A stretch of 34,177 nt of DNA, taken from positions 1 to 34,177 of the forward strand of contig NZ_JAFYYT010000016.1 of the NCBI RefSeq assembly GCF_017549005.1, written 5' to 3'. Below are positions 7,442 through 16,322 of this stretch, one piece after another. The stretch's first letter is position 1; every line of letters begins with the position of its first letter. Below the pieces are notes generated by a model that was given only the letters and a program-made list of their open reading frames with translations, was not told where the DNA came from and ran no database searches. The translations under genes were made by a program, and so were the position numbers. This DNA comes from Ruminococcus sp. Lineage in GTDB: Bacteria > Bacillota > Clostridia > Oscillospirales > Ruminococcaceae.

Positions 7442-9265
7442 ATGATAAGAGAAGATTTAAGAAACATTGCCATTATCGCGCACGTTGACCACGGCAAGAC
7501 CACTCTCGTTGACGAGATGCTCAAGCAGGGCGGCGTTTTCCGTGAGAATCAGGCAGTTGCCGAGCGTGTAATGGACTCAAACGACATCGAGAGGGAAAGA
7601 GGTATCACGATCCTTGCGAAGAATACCTCAGTCATGTACAACGGCACTAAGATAAACATCATCGACACCCCGGGCCATGCCGATTTCGGCGGCGAGGTAG
7701 AGCGTGTACTCGAAATGGTAGACGGAGTTCTCCTGCTTGTTGACGCAGCAGAGGGTCCTATGCCCCAGACACGTTTCGTACTTTCAAAGGCTCTTGAAAT
7801 GGGTCACAAGATAATAGTAGTAGTAAACAAGATAGACCGTCCCGACGCCCGTCTTGACGAGATCGGCGACGAGGTGCTGGAGCTCCTCCTCGACCTTGAC
7901 GCCAACGAGGCACAGCTTGAAAGCCCCCTCCTCTTCTGCTCGGGCAGAAGCGGTACAGCTTCACTCAGCCAGTATGAGGCAGGTACGGACCTGAAGCCGC
8001 TTTTCGACACTATCATCAACTACATCGAACCTCCTAAGGGCGAGGAGAACGATCCTCTCCAGATGCTCATATCCTCTATCGACTACAACGAGTATGTCGG
8101 ACGTATCGGTATCGGACGTATCGTAAGAGGCAAGATAGCAGTCAACCAGCAGGTAACTGTCTGTGACTATACAGGTTCCAAGAAGAACTACAACGCAAAG
8201 ATAGTTTCGCTTCTCCAGATACAGGGACTCAACCGCGTTCCCGTACAGGAGGCTCAGATGGGCGATATCGTATGGATTTCGGGTATTGAGAACATCACTA
8301 TCGGCGATACGATATGTGCTCCCGAAGCTCCCGATCCGCTCCCCTTCGTAAAGATAAGCGAGCCGACAGTGGAAATGACATTCTCGGTAAACGACAGCCC
8401 CTTTGCAGGACGCGAGGGCAAGTTCGTTACTTCCCGTCAGCTCCGCGAGAGACTTTTCAAGGAGCTCCTCAAGGACGTTTCGCTCCGCGTTGAGGAAACA
8501 GACAGCACAGACGCTTTCCGCGTTGCAGGACGAGGAGAGATGCACCTTTCCATCCTTATCGAAAATATGCGCCGCGAGGGCTACGAGCTGGGCGTTTCCA
8601 CTCCGAGAGTACTCTACAAGACAGACGAGAACGGCAGAAAGCTCGAGCCTATCGAGAGACTTGTCATCGACGTTCCCGAGGACTGCGTCGGCTCCGTAAT
8701 GGAGAAGATAGGAACCCGTAAGGGCGACATGGTGGATATGCACCCGCAGGGAACACGTATGCGTATAGAGTTCCTTATCCCTGCAAGAGGACTTTTCGGC
8801 TATAAGAGCGAGTTCCTCACAGATACCAAGGGCGAAGGCATCATGAGCCACGTATTCGACGGCTATCAGCCTTACAAGGGCGATATCGAGCGCAGAAACA
8901 CCGGCTCTCTCATCTCATTTGAGACAGGCGAGGCTGTAACATACGGACTTTACAACGCTCAGGAGCGCGGACAGCTCTTCATCACCTCGGGTACTCCCGT
9001 ATACGAGGGCATGGTAGTCGGAGCTTCACCGAAGACCGAGGACCTTGTAGTAAACGTATGTAAGAAAAAGCACCTGACTAATACCCGTGCAAGCGGCAGC
9101 GACGACGCACTCCGCCTTGTTCCTCCGAGAGTTCTCAGCCTTGAGGACTGCCTGGAATTCCTTGCCGACGACGAGCTCCTGGAGGTAACTCCCGAGTCGC
9201 TCCGTATAAGGAAAAGAGTTCTCAGCAATACCCAGAGAGCAAAGGAAAGAGGAAAAAAAGCTTGA
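7442..9265 (+). CDS. typA: Translational GTPase TypA/BipA
   Basis: The protein has 607 residues, full length for BipA, a ribosome-associated GTPase that assists 50S assembly and growth under stress. The G domain shows G1 AHVDHGKTT at 13-21, the G2 stretch RERGITI, G3 [15 protein letters not shown] and G4 NKID. Domain II, EF-G-like domain III and the TypA-specific C-terminal domain follow ([18 protein letters not shown] and [19 protein letters not shown] are typical). A GGAGG site precedes the ATG by 8 nt. Three lipoprotein genes follow in the same direction without a visible promoter or terminator, so they are probably co-transcribed. Confidence 0.97.
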   Translation: MIREDLRNIAIIAHVDHGKTTLVDEMLKQGGVFRENQAVAERVMDSNDIERERGITILAKNTSVMYNGTKINIIDTPGHADFGGEVERVLEMVDGVLLLVDAAEGPMPQTRFVLSKALEMGHKIIVVVNKIDRPDARLDEIGDEVLELLLDLDANEAQLESPLLFCSGRSGTASLSQYEAGTDLKPLFDTIINYIEPPKGEENDPLQMLISSIDYNEYVGRIGIGRIVRGKIAVNQQVTVCDYTGSKKNYNAKIVSLLQIQGLNRVPVQEAQMGDIVWISGIENITIGDTICAPEAPDPLPFVKISEPTVEMTFSVNDSPFAGREGKFVTSRQLRERLFKELLKDVSLRVEETDSTDAFRVAGRGEMHLSILIENMRREGYELGVSTPRVLYKTDENGRKLEPIERLVIDVPEDCVGSVMEKIGTRKGDMVDMHPQGTRMRIEFLIPARGLFGYKSEFLTDTKGEGIMSHVFDGYQPYKGDIERRNTGSLISFETGEAVTYGLYNAQERGQLFITSGTPVYEGMVVGASPKTEDLVVNVCKKKHLTNTRASGSDDALRLVPPRVLSLEDCLEFLADDELLEVTPESLRIRKRVLSNTQRAKERGKKA

Positions 9266-9321
9266 TTTTCATCAAATCAACACATATAAACCATACAGTT
9301 TGCAGGTTCAGGAGATATGAT

Positions 9322-10014
9322 ATGAAAAAGCTTATCAGCATTTCGGTGCTGCTGACGCTTCTTGCGACTCTTTCAGGCTGCGGAGAAAAAACCGGCAGCT
9401 CTGAAAATACTGCAAAGGTCACAACTCAGCAGCAGACAACAGCGGCAGAAGAAGCAGCTGTATCCGGAAACAGCGGTGATGAACAGGAAACAACTGTCAG
9501 GGAACGAAAGATCGTTTCCAACGACGCCTATGAGTATGAGATATTCGGGGGCGGCGCTATCATCACAAAATATAAAGGCGGACAGACCGAGGTAACGGTA
9601 CCCGATGAAATAGACGGCGCACCCGTTGAAGAGATCGGCTTTTACGCCTTTGAGGCGCAGCCCGTGACTTCTGTGACTCTACCTGAGAGCATAAAGGTCA
9701 TAGGCGAGGGAGCTTTCATAGACTGCGCTTCACTTGTAAGTATAAACCTTCCGTCAGCACTGACGACTGTGGAGATGGGTGCCTTTGCAGGCTGCTCGGC
9801 TCTTACTGAGCTCACGGTGCCGTCGGGAGTAAAAGAGATAAAAAGAGGCGCTTTCGCAAGCTGCGGAAGCATGAGATCGCTGGTCATACAGAGCATGGAG
9901 CTCGGATATGATCAATGGGGAATAGAGGATATACCTGATCTGACAGTCTATGCGCCCGAGGGCTCGGCAGCTGCCGAGTGGGCTGGCGCAATGGGCAAGT
10001 ATTCAGTAAATTGA
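9322..10014 (+). CDS. Lipoprotein with BspA-type leucine-rich repeats
   Basis: The protein has 230 residues from the ATG at 9322, with a CAGGAG site; an in-frame TTG at 9262 is rejected because it lacks a site and would spoil the signal. The lipoprotein signal ends in LSGC (Cys20), followed by a Ser/Thr/Gln/Glu-rich tether to about 60. The globular part holds LRR type 5 repeats with the usual frame I-x2-x-AF-x2-C-x-x-L-x2-x-x-LP: AFIDCASLVSINLP, AFAGCSALTELTVP, AFASCGSMRSLVI. Such BspA-like proteins sit on the cell surface and bind proteins or surfaces. It lies 57 bp behind typA and 19 bp before another lipoprotein. Confidence 0.85.
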   Translation: MKKLISISVLLTLLATLSGCGEKTGSSENTAKVTTQQQTTAAEEAAVSGNSGDEQETTVRERKIVSNDAYEYEIFGGGAIITKYKGGQTEVTVPDEIDGAPVEEIGFYAFEAQPVTSVTLPESIKVIGEGAFIDCASLVSINLPSALTTVEMGAFAGCSALTELTVPSGVKEIKRGAFASCGSMRSLVIQSMELGYDQWGIEDIPDLTVYAPEGSAAAEWAGAMGKYSVN

Positions 10015-10033
10015 TTTAAGAGAGGGAACGATT

Positions 10034-10813
10034 ATGAAAAACACAAGAATTTTAGCAGCACTGCTCGCAGCGGCCGCAGTTACATCATGCCTTACAGGAT
10101 GCGGGGACAAGAAAAAGAGCAGTATGCCTCTTTATGCCGAGACTCCTGCAAGCAATCAGGCAGAGGGTTACAACAGCGCAGATTATGCAAGCAAGCTTGC
10201 TGAACAGGTTAATGCAGCAGAGGTAAGCGAGGGCGATCTTGACCTCGGCTCCGTCAACGGAGAACTCGTATCTCCCGAGGAGGGCGCAGCTGATTACAAA
10301 CTCGGCGACTACCGCGTAAGCAGCAGCGGCGTAAAGCTTTACTACGACGAAGCTGAGTTTCCGCAGGAGCTCGTTCTCACATTCGAGAAGTACTTCGAGT
10401 CTCTTCAGAACGGAGATTACAGCACATACTACAAGACTCTTTTCCCTGAGTACGTGACAGAAATGGAGGCTACTCTCACAGCCAAGGAGGGCCATACTCT
10501 CAAGGATTCATTCGTTAATCAGTGTACAAGAGTTGCCGATATAACACAGGGCGACTTCAAGGTAACACGTATCAAGCTTGAAAAGCCTGTACCCCGTGAG
10601 GACGGTCAGGACGATGCACAGTCTTATTTCGATATGCTCAACGGCTATTTTGAAAAGGACTACTACAGCGTTGCAAGAGAGCAGAGCGAAAACCTTATCC
10701 CTGCTATTTTCTATGTAATGGGCGAGACCTCTCAGGGTCAGGAGATCGTTATCCTCCACGACTGCAAGATTGTTTTTGCTGTTAAGGAAGGTAAATATTA
10801 CACATTCGGCTAA
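10034..10813 (+). CDS. Lipoprotein of unknown function, paralogue of the next gene
   Basis: The protein has 259 residues with a GAGAGGGAA site. The lipoprotein signal ends in LTGC (Cys23). The mature part is acidic. Its C-terminal half (about 110-259) begins with the helix LTFEKYFESLQNGDYSTYYKTLFPEYV, which has the character of the small NTF2-like or DUF-type folds seen in Gram-positive lipoproteins, but I cannot assign a family. It matches the next gene in motif order: a YF-x-n-YxxY-xxxL-P-Y helix, a DAQSYFD motif, then a short KYYTFG ending versus EPYILF. They are probably an old duplication within the typA operon. Confidence 0.8.
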   Translation: MKNTRILAALLAAAAVTSCLTGCGDKKKSSMPLYAETPASNQAEGYNSADYASKLAEQVNAAEVSEGDLDLGSVNGELVSPEEGAADYKLGDYRVSSSGVKLYYDEAEFPQELVLTFEKYFESLQNGDYSTYYKTLFPEYVTEMEATLTAKEGHTLKDSFVNQCTRVADITQGDFKVTRIKLEKPVPREDGQDDAQSYFDMLNGYFEKDYYSVAREQSENLIPAIFYVMGETSQGQEIVILHDCKIVFAVKEGKYYTFG

Positions 10814-10828
10814 TGGAGGAATGTGAAA

Positions 10829-11509
10829 ATGAAAAAGTTTATCGCAAGGACTGCGGTTTTTCTGGCAGCTGTTGTAATGACGGCTTCCGCGGCGGTCTCG
10901 TGCAGTGACAAGGAAGAAGCGGACGAGCATGACCATCACGATCACAATCTTGTTGAGGAGATCCCGGAAGATGTAAACATCAAGCTCGATGAAACGCCCT
11001 ACGGCGGACAGTTCAGCAAGCTGCTTCCCGAGGAGTACGATACTCCTATCGGCGTTGACCGCGACCCGAGATACTTATCTGATGAGGAAGCTGCAAAGCT
11101 TGCGGACTATTTCTACGCTATTTCCGAAAAAAAGCCTGAATACCTCGAAAAAGCCCTGCACCCTGATTATCTCAAGACTATACTTGAAAAAACAGGTACT
11201 GACAGCGCACAGTCCTATGTTGACATAGAGTACGACCTGATAAAGCAGTTTACAGAAACGGATTACAGCTTTGATTTCGTGCTTGTTGACGACATGGTAA
11301 CGGACGAGGATATTCTCAAAGGGTATAATTCCACAGTAAGGAGCGCTTTGCCCGACGCAAAGATAACGGGAGTAAAGGCGTTCATGATAAACTGCACCTA
11401 TAAAGCCAAGCCCGAGGACGGGGGCTCGTACTCCCTCAAGGAAAGGCTCGGCGACTATATCACCCTCTGCGTTTATACCGTTGACGGAGAGCCGTATATC
11501 TTATTCTGA
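10829..11509 (+). CDS. Lipoprotein with His/Asp-rich N-terminal tether
   Basis: The protein has 226 residues from the ATG at 10829, 9 nt after GGAGG; a GTG at 10823 is too close to that site. The lipoprotein signal ends in AVSC (Cys25). It is followed by an acidic, His-rich tether (EEADEHDHHDHN) that could bind metal ions. The rest resembles the preceding lipoprotein: YFYAISEKKPEYLEKALHPDYL, DSAQSYVDIEYDLI, and a terminal GEPYILF. Function is unknown. It is the last gene of the presumed typA transcript and ends just before a strong terminator facing the convergent gene. Confidence 0.8.
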   Translation: MKKFIARTAVFLAAVVMTASAAVSCSDKEEADEHDHHDHNLVEEIPEDVNIKLDETPYGGQFSKLLPEEYDTPIGVDRDPRYLSDEEAAKLADYFYAISEKKPEYLEKALHPDYLKTILEKTGTDSAQSYVDIEYDLIKQFTETDYSFDFVLVDDMVTDEDILKGYNSTVRSALPDAKITGVKAFMINCTYKAKPEDGGSYSLKERLGDYITLCVYTVDGEPYILF

Positions 11510-11521
11510 CATAAAACGTAA

Positions 11522-11547
11522 AAAGACCGCTTAAAGCGGTCTTTTTT
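11522..11547 (+). terminator. Intrinsic terminator, probably used in both directions
   Basis: A 9-bp stem (AAAGACCGC / GCGGTCTTT, 5-nt loop) has T6 on the plus strand and A-rich flanks that give T residues on the minus strand. It lies between convergent genes. Confidence 0.92.
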
Positions 11548-11599
11548 AATGCGTAAATATATTGTGGGACTTAATGTTTATCAGCCCTTTTTGCTTATA

Positions 11600-12010
11600 T
11601 TATGAATTGTTCTGTTTTTTGATGATATCGTTCCTGCTTACCTGCTTGCGGTCGATACCTTTCAGAAAAAAGCCTGCATTCGCTCCCTCGGATACACTTT
11701 CGCAGGTCTTGCGGAACTGCTCGATGCACGTTATCACAGACGGTATCTCGGAACTGCCGCGGACAATGACAACTTCGTCCCCCACATGGAAAACTCCGCC
11801 TGTAACTGTGCCCGTGACGACTGTTCCCCTGCCGCTTATGGTGAGAACATCACTTACCACAAACTCTGCATAGGTGCCGTCGGCTACTCCCGACTGCGGA
11901 GTATAGTACTCCTCATACTCGCGGAGCTCCTTTTCGTCATCGGTCATAAAGCCCGTATCCGCATTATCGCGGTTGAAGAGCTTATCCTTGATATTGTCCA
12001 GTAATCCCAT
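11600..12010 (-). CDS. Stand-alone EF-Tu domain II-like protein
   Basis: The protein has 136 residues. After an N-terminal segment of charged residues (about 1-45: LLDNIKDKLFNRDNAD), residues about 47-130 read like domain II of elongation factor Tu: FVVSDVLTISGRGTVVTGTV, GGVFHVGDEVVIV, the CIEQFRKTCESVSEGANAGFFLKGI strand pair, and a final R-x-x-V-S-x-x-D. In EF-Tu this beta barrel contacts aminoacyl-tRNA and the ribosome, always behind a GTPase domain. Here there is none, and no P-loop is present. An AAAGGGG site precedes the ATG. It sits 27 bp after rnhA on the same strand. Function is unknown; RNA or tRNA binding is a guess from the fold. Confidence 0.75.
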   Translation of the reverse strand: MGLLDNIKDKLFNRDNADTGFMTDDEKELREYEEYYTPQSGVADGTYAEFVVSDVLTISGRGTVVTGTVTGGVFHVGDEVVIVRGSSEIPSVITCIEQFRKTCESVSEGANAGFFLKGIDRKQVSRNDIIKKQNNS

Positions 12011-12037
12011 AGTTTCCGCCCCTTTCAGATAATAAAC

Positions 12038-12487
12038 TTATTTTGAATGGATATCCCTCTGCTCTACTGCAAGTCGGTCGCAGCGTTCGTTTTCGGGGTG
12101 TCCTGCGTGTCCCTTTACCCAGTTGAAGGTCACTTCGTGCTTTTCGAGGAGCGGCAGGAGCTGTTCCCACAGGTCGACGTTGAGGGCAGGCTTCTTGTCG
12201 GACTTTATCCAGCCCTTTTTCTTCCAGCCGTAGACCCAGCCCTTTGTTACGCTGTCCACGACGTACTTGCTGTCAGTTGTCAGTATCACCCTACACGGCT
12301 CTTTCAGCGCAGAGAGTCCCGTTATTACGCCGAGGAGCTCCATCCGGTTATTGGTGGTGGCGCTGTCGCCGCCCGAGAGCTCCTTTTCCACGGTGCCGAA
12401 GCGGAGAACTACTCCATAGCCTCCCGGTCCCGGGTTGCCGCTGCAGGCGCCGTCCGTAAATATCTCAACTGTTTTGATAGGTATCAC
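12038..12487 (-). CDS. rnhA: Ribonuclease HI
   Basis: RNase HI cuts the RNA strand of RNA-DNA hybrids and helps remove primers and R-loops. Catalytic residues are in place (numbering from the GTG at 12487): Asp12 in [14 protein letters not shown], Glu50 in NNRMELL, Asp72 in TTDSKY, His127 in KGHAGH and Asp137 in ENERCDRLA. Trp-rich [11 protein letters not shown] matches the basic protrusion region. The length (146-149) is typical. The start is unusual: the only standard codon, GTG at 12487, lies inside the AGAGGTG ribosome site, while an ATC at 12478 sits at ideal distance and gives the usual [10 protein letters not shown] beginning. A terminator lies just upstream, and the EF-Tu-domain gene follows 27 bp downstream. 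Confidence 0.95.
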   Translation of the reverse strand: MIPIKTVEIFTDGACSGNPGPGGYGVVLRFGTVEKELSGGDSATTNNRMELLGVITGLSALKEPCRVILTTDSKYVVDSVTKGWVYGWKKKGWIKSDKKPALNVDLWEQLLPLLEKHEVTFNWVKGHAGHPENERCDRLAVEQRDIHSK

Positions 12488-12514
12488 CTCTGTGTTTAGC
12501 CGTTAACTTGTTTT

Positions 12515-12640
12515 AAAAAAGGGCGCTGTATGCGCCCTACAGAATAAATGCGTTTATACGGGACGCCGAGGACGGCGCCCCCTACAGTTGGTTATTTGAA
12601 GTAAAAATTGCTTGCGGACGACCAATGGCCGCCCCTACAA
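12515..12640 (-). repeat. Cluster of three TGTAGGG hairpin repeats; the one nearest rnhA is a terminator
   Basis: Three short hairpin units, each beginning TGTAGGG on the minus strand, stand in a row between proS and rnhA. The units lie at about 12521-12540, 12560-12588 and 12613-12639. The last one reached by proS transcription (stem GGGCGC / GCGCCC, 12521-12537) is followed by six T residues and works as a terminator. In the other two, the mismatches seen on the plus strand become G-U pairs on the minus strand, so the RNA form must be the minus-strand transcript. A TTAGCTC-type low-complexity stretch (about 12643-12683) lies between this cluster and the proS stop. Confidence 0.7.
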
Positions 12641-12684
12641 ATCTTAGCTCTTAGCTCTGCTAATGGCTAAGGGCTAAAGGCTTA

Positions 12685-14130
12685 TTAATACGCCTTGCCC
12701 CAGTATACCATGCACTTTGCAGGCTTGCCGCAGCATACGCACTTGTCGCTGAGCTGTTCCTGCTCGAAGGGGATACATCTTGAGCCTACGCCTGTCTTTT
12801 CCTTGACCTCGTCCTCGCAGGCTTCTTCGCCGCACCACATTGCCTTTACAAAGCCGTCGCCCTTTTCGTTGAGAGCCTTGTTTATCTCGTCAATGGTCGT
12901 GCAGGCGTAAGTTCTGTTTGCACGGTTCTCAGCAGCCTTATTGAACATGCCCTCGGGTATCTCCTTTTCGAGGAGAGCCTTTACATATACCGCAAGGTCG
13001 CCAAGTGATACGGTCTTCTTCTCGCCGCTGTAACGTACAGCAACGATGCACTGGTTTTCCTCGATATCACGAGGTCCTATCTCTATACGTACAGGTACGC
13101 CCTTCATCTCGTACTCTGCGAACTTCCAACCCGGTGAATTCTCGCTGTCGTCAAGCTTAACCCTGATACCAGCGGCACTGAGCTCGCTGAGGAGCTCGCC
13201 TGCCTTGTCGAGAACGCCCTCCTTGTGCTGTGCGATAGGCACGATAACTGCCTGTACGGGAGCTACAGCAGGCGGCAGAACGAGTCCGCTGTTGTCGCCG
13301 TGAGTCATGATGACTGCACCGATAAGACGCGTTGTAACGCCCCAGCTTGTCTGGTGCGGATTTACTCTCTTGTTTTCCTTGTCTGTATACTCAATGCCGA
13401 ATGCCTTTGCAAAGCCGTCGCCGAAATAGTGGGAAGTACCTGCTTGCAAAGCCTTGCCGTCGTGCATGAGAGCTTCGATAGCATAGGTGGAAACTGCTCC
13501 TGCGAACTTGTCGCTCTCGGTCTTTTTGCCCTTGATAACAGGCATAGCAAGTGACTTTTCGCAGAAATCAGCGTAAACGTTGAGCATACGCTCTGTTTCC
13601 TCGATAGCCTCCTCAGCTGTAGCGTGGATAGTATGACCCTCCTGCCACAGGAACTCTCTTGAACGGAGGAAAGGACGTGTGGTCTTTTCCCAGCGTACAA
13701 CGCTTACCCACTGGTTGTAGAGCTTGGGGAGGTCGCGGTAGGAATGAACTATATTAGCGTAGTGCTCGCAGAAAAGAGTCTCTGAAGTAGGACGGACGCA
13801 GAGTCTGTCCTCAAGCTTCTCGTTTCCGCCGTGAGTTACCCATGCAACCTCGGGAGCAAAGCCCTCAACGTGATCCTTTTCCTTCTGAAGAAGGCTCTCC
13901 GGGATAAACATAGGCATACAAACATTCTCATGTCCCAGCCTCTTGAATTCAGTGTCAAGTATATGCTGCATATTCTCCCATATCGCATAACCGTAGGGGC
14001 GTATTACCATACAGCCCTTTACGCTTGTATATTCAATAAGCTCTGCCTTTTTGCAGATATCGGTATACCACTGAGCAAAATCCTCGTCCATTGAGGTTAT
14101 CTCAGATACCAGCTTTTTATCCTTTGCCAT
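12685..14130 (-). CDS. proS: Prolyl-tRNA synthetase (short, ProS type 3 / archaeal-eukaryotic-like)
   Basis: The enzyme charges tRNA-Pro with proline. It has 481 residues, the size of the short bacterial form that lacks the YbaK-like editing insertion. Class II motifs are clear: the TSET loop in RPTSETLF (113-120), motif 2 [24 protein letters not shown] (144-167), and motif 3 [19 protein letters not shown] (261-279). The anticodon domain follows, then a C-terminal Cys-rich zinc domain ([19 protein letters not shown]) ending in the conserved Tyr typical of this subtype. An AGAGGT site precedes the ATG. It has its own perfect promoter, and a 5'-terminal hairpin starts its mRNA. No T-box is present: the leader is only about 80 nt and lacks a TGGNACC motif. 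Confidence 0.97.
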   Translation of the reverse strand: MAKDKKLVSEITSMDEDFAQWYTDICKKAELIEYTSVKGCMVIRPYGYAIWENMQHILDTEFKRLGHENVCMPMFIPESLLQKEKDHVEGFAPEVAWVTHGGNEKLEDRLCVRPTSETLFCEHYANIVHSYRDLPKLYNQWVSVVRWEKTTRPFLRSREFLWQEGHTIHATAEEAIEETERMLNVYADFCEKSLAMPVIKGKKTESDKFAGAVSTYAIEALMHDGKALQAGTSHYFGDGFAKAFGIEYTDKENKRVNPHQTSWGVTTRLIGAVIMTHGDNSGLVLPPAVAPVQAVIVPIAQHKEGVLDKAGELLSELSAAGIRVKLDDSENSPGWKFAEYEMKGVPVRIEIGPRDIEENQCIVAVRYSGEKKTVSLGDLAVYVKALLEKEIPEGMFNKAAENRANRTYACTTIDEINKALNEKGDGFVKAMWCGEEACEDEVKEKTGVGSRCIPFEQEQLSDKCVCCGKPAKCMVYWGKAY

Positions 14131-14178
14131 ATATTATGACCTCTTTCTTTAGTATTTCACTTTCTGAACAGAATCAGG

Positions 14179-14206
14179 GCAATAACCGCCTGACGGCGGT
14201 TATTGC
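14179..14206 (-). other. Perfect 12-bp hairpin at the 5' end of the proS mRNA
   Basis: GCAATAACCGCC (14179-14190) pairs perfectly with GGCGGTTATTGC (14195-14206) around a 4-nt loop. The proS promoter predicts a start at about 14210, so the transcript would begin with this stem. No T tract follows, so it is not a terminator. It may protect the 5' end of the mRNA. Confidence 0.7.
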
Positions 14207-14216
14207 GTACACATTT

Positions 14217-14245
14217 ATTATATCATCTCTCCGTAACGTTGTCAA
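14217..14245 (-). promoter_or_regulatory. Consensus promoter of proS
   Basis: On the minus strand a perfect TTGACA (14240-14245), a 17-bp spacer and an extended TGATATAAT (box 14217-14222) lie just behind the stop of the upstream gene. Confidence 0.95.
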
Positions 14246-14249
14246 TCCG

Positions 14250-14903
14250 TTACATATGCGCCAGAACGTATATGGTCAGTACCGCAACGATAAGGAAACC
14301 TCCTGCCATTACACCGTTCAGCACCTTTGAGGCAGTTGTTTCACTGAAGAAATCGTCGTTCTTTTTCTTCATGTTCACCAATATGAAGAGTATGATCGTA
14401 AGAACGCCCACAACTCCGCCGATAAGGCAGAGTAAAGCCATACGGTTGCTGAGGAGGTCGATGTAGTGATCTCCGCCGTATACGCTGTCGCTGCTGAGAG
14501 AGCTTCTTACCTTGTAATCCATTCTCTTGACTTTTCCCTTTATCCTTACATTCTTTGTATTCTTGAATTCTCCGTCGAAGTTCTTGCCGAAATCCTTTGG
14601 AGCGCGGACAACAAGAACGCTGTCTTCGTTCTCATTGGCTATGTAGAAGTAGTAATCATTTCCGACAGGGATACCTCTTACAGTATGCTTTACCTTCAAT
14701 GCGTAGTGGTCGGCACCGTATTCGGGTACGCCGCTTACTATCTCGCCGCCGTCAAGACCGTTGGCAAATGCCTCACTGAGAGACACCTTATCGCCTGTAA
14801 GTCCCTTTATACCCATTACAATGCCTGCAATGGTTATCACGATAAAGAATAAAGCTCCCCATATAACTGATTTCTCGCTTGATTTTTTGCTGAAAATAGC
14901 CAT
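14250..14903 (-). CDS. Membrane protein of unknown function, three helices
   Basis: The protein has 217 residues with a strong AAGGAG site. The first helix (about 13-32: VIWGALFFIVITIAGIVMGI) is followed by an extracytoplasmic loop or domain of about 115 residues. That domain is rich in Asp, Gly and Tyr (EYGADHYALKVKHTVRGIPVGNDYYFYI ending in a basic KGKVKRMDYKV stretch). Two further helices (about 154-176 and 196-215) lie at the C-terminus, separated by a charged NMKKKNDDFF loop. No known motif. It starts 40 bp after the CNNM transporter gene and is probably co-transcribed with it. Confidence 0.75.
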   Translation of the reverse strand: MAIFSKKSSEKSVIWGALFFIVITIAGIVMGIKGLTGDKVSLSEAFANGLDGGEIVSGVPEYGADHYALKVKHTVRGIPVGNDYYFYIANENEDSVLVVRAPKDFGKNFDGEFKNTKNVRIKGKVKRMDYKVRSSLSSDSVYGGDHYIDLLSNRMALLCLIGGVVGVLTIILFILVNMKKKNDDFFSETTASKVLNGVMAGGFLIVAVLTIYVLAHM

Positions 14904-14943
14904 AATTATTACTCCTTAACGATTTTTTTGCGCTTATCGCTCC

Positions 14944-16269
14944 TTATTCCTCTTTTTCTTCTTCTTTTTCCTCAGCAAGCTTCTCCACGCGGCATACTTC
15001 TATGCGGTGGTGTTTGACTTCGATTATCTCTATATGAAGCCCCCCTGCGTCAAGGGAAAGCTGCGAGCCGTCCTTCGGTATCTCCCCGAGCTCGGCAATG
15101 ACGTAGCCGCCGAAGGTCTCGTATTTGTCAGCAGGAAGCACCACGTCGAGCTCCTCGCATACGTCGCTGAGAGAGCTTATACCAGGTACCGTCCATACAT
15201 TCTCGCCTGTCTTTTCAAGTCTTGCTGCGGGCTCGTCCTCGGGGTCGTCGGCAAAATCGCCCACAAGCTCCTCAACAAGGTCGGTGATAGTGATGATACC
15301 GCTCATTCCGCCGTATTCATCGACTACTATTGCAAAATGGTCTGCGCCGCGCTGCTTCATCTGATCGAAGAGGCGGTCCGCTTTCATATTCTCGTGAACG
15401 AAACAGGGCTCATGGACTGCCGAAGCCATGATACTGTCCTTGCTCTTGTCGTCAAGGCGGAAGTAGTCCTTGGCGTTGAGCACGCCGATGACGTTGTCCA
15501 CGCTTTCGCCGCATATCGGGAACGAGGAGTGCCTTGTACGGTGGATAGTTTCCTCCCACACGCTTACATCGTCGTCGCTCCACAGCACATCAACGTCCGT
15601 TCTGTGCGTACAGACCTGCTCGGCGGTTGTGTCGTCAAAGGCGAAGATGTTCTTGATAATGCGGTTCTCGTCCTCGTCGATAGTACCCTTTTCGGCTCCT
15701 GCGTCGGACATCATGAGTATCTCTTCCTCTGTAACGGCGTCATCGTCGCTCTCGGGGTCAATGCCCATGAGCCTGAGTATGCCGTTTGCCGTCACATTGA
15801 GGAGCCATACCAGCGGCGCAAAGAGCTTCGATACAAAGCATATCATACCGCTCATGGCAAGAGCTATCTTCTCGGGGTCCTTCATGGCGAAGCGCTTTGG
15901 TACCAGCTCGCCGAAAACAAGTGTAAAATAGGAAAGTATCAGGGTGATGAGAACTACCGATACCTTCTTTATCACAGCCGCAGGAATGCCCGTGCCTGTC
16001 TTTGTCAGCGCAGACGTGAGCAGCTCGGAAAAGCTGTCGGCTGCAAAGGCGGCTCCTATGAAGCCTGCCAGTGTTATCGCCACCTGTATGGTAGCAAGGA
16101 AGCGTGTGGGCGTATCTGTCAGCTTTTTGAGCTTCACGGCTTTTTTGTTGCCGCTCGCCGCAAGCTTTTCCAGTCGGACATCGCTTATGGATATCACAGC
16201 CACCTCGGTACACGCAAAGAGCGCATTAAGCGCTATAAGTATAATCTGCAGAATTATCTGCCCTATCAT
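14944..16269 (-). CDS. CNNM/CorC-type (hemolysin family) transporter with CBS pair
   Basis: The protein has 441 residues in the order typical of the family: a DUF21/CNNM membrane domain (about 1-180, four hydrophobic segments, including EVAVISISDVRLEKL and the FTLVFGELVPKRFAM motif), a CBS-domain pair (about 205-325, VDNVIGVLNAKDYF and FAIVVDEYGGMSGIITITDLVEELVGD), and a CorC_HlyC C-terminal domain (about 345-430) with an acidic tail. Members export or regulate Mg2+ or Co2+, with the CBS pair sensing nucleotides or Mg2+; the old name hemolysin is misleading. A GGAGG site lies 9 nt before the ATG. Transcription begins from a perfect promoter about 180 bp upstream, through a leader with a possible small peptide. 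Confidence 0.93.
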   Translation of the reverse strand: MIGQIILQIILIALNALFACTEVAVISISDVRLEKLAASGNKKAVKLKKLTDTPTRFLATIQVAITLAGFIGAAFAADSFSELLTSALTKTGTGIPAAVIKKVSVVLITLILSYFTLVFGELVPKRFAMKDPEKIALAMSGMICFVSKLFAPLVWLLNVTANGILRLMGIDPESDDDAVTEEEILMMSDAGAEKGTIDEDENRIIKNIFAFDDTTAEQVCTHRTDVDVLWSDDDVSVWEETIHRTRHSSFPICGESVDNVIGVLNAKDYFRLDDKSKDSIMASAVHEPCFVHENMKADRLFDQMKQRGADHFAIVVDEYGGMSGIITITDLVEELVGDFADDPEDEPAARLEKTGENVWTVPGISSLSDVCEELDVVLPADKYETFGGYVIAELGEIPKDGSQLSLDAGGLHIEIIEVKHHRIEVCRVEKLAEEKEEEKEE

Positions 16270-16322
16270 TATGCATATCCTCCGTAAATATAATATTTCT
16301 CTTTAACCTTGTAAAGGCACAG

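Noticed and set aside
7961-8851. 296-codon minus-strand ORF
   Set aside because: It is fully antisense to typA. It is open only because of the codon bias of typA, and its product has no known motif.
14131-14245. T-box riboswitch for proS
   Set aside because: The leader is only about 80 nt, has no specifier loop or TGGNACC motif, and has no terminator.
15007-16287. 426-codon plus-strand ORF
   Set aside because: It is a shadow of the CNNM transporter gene, which has domain support, a ribosome site and a promoter on the minus strand.
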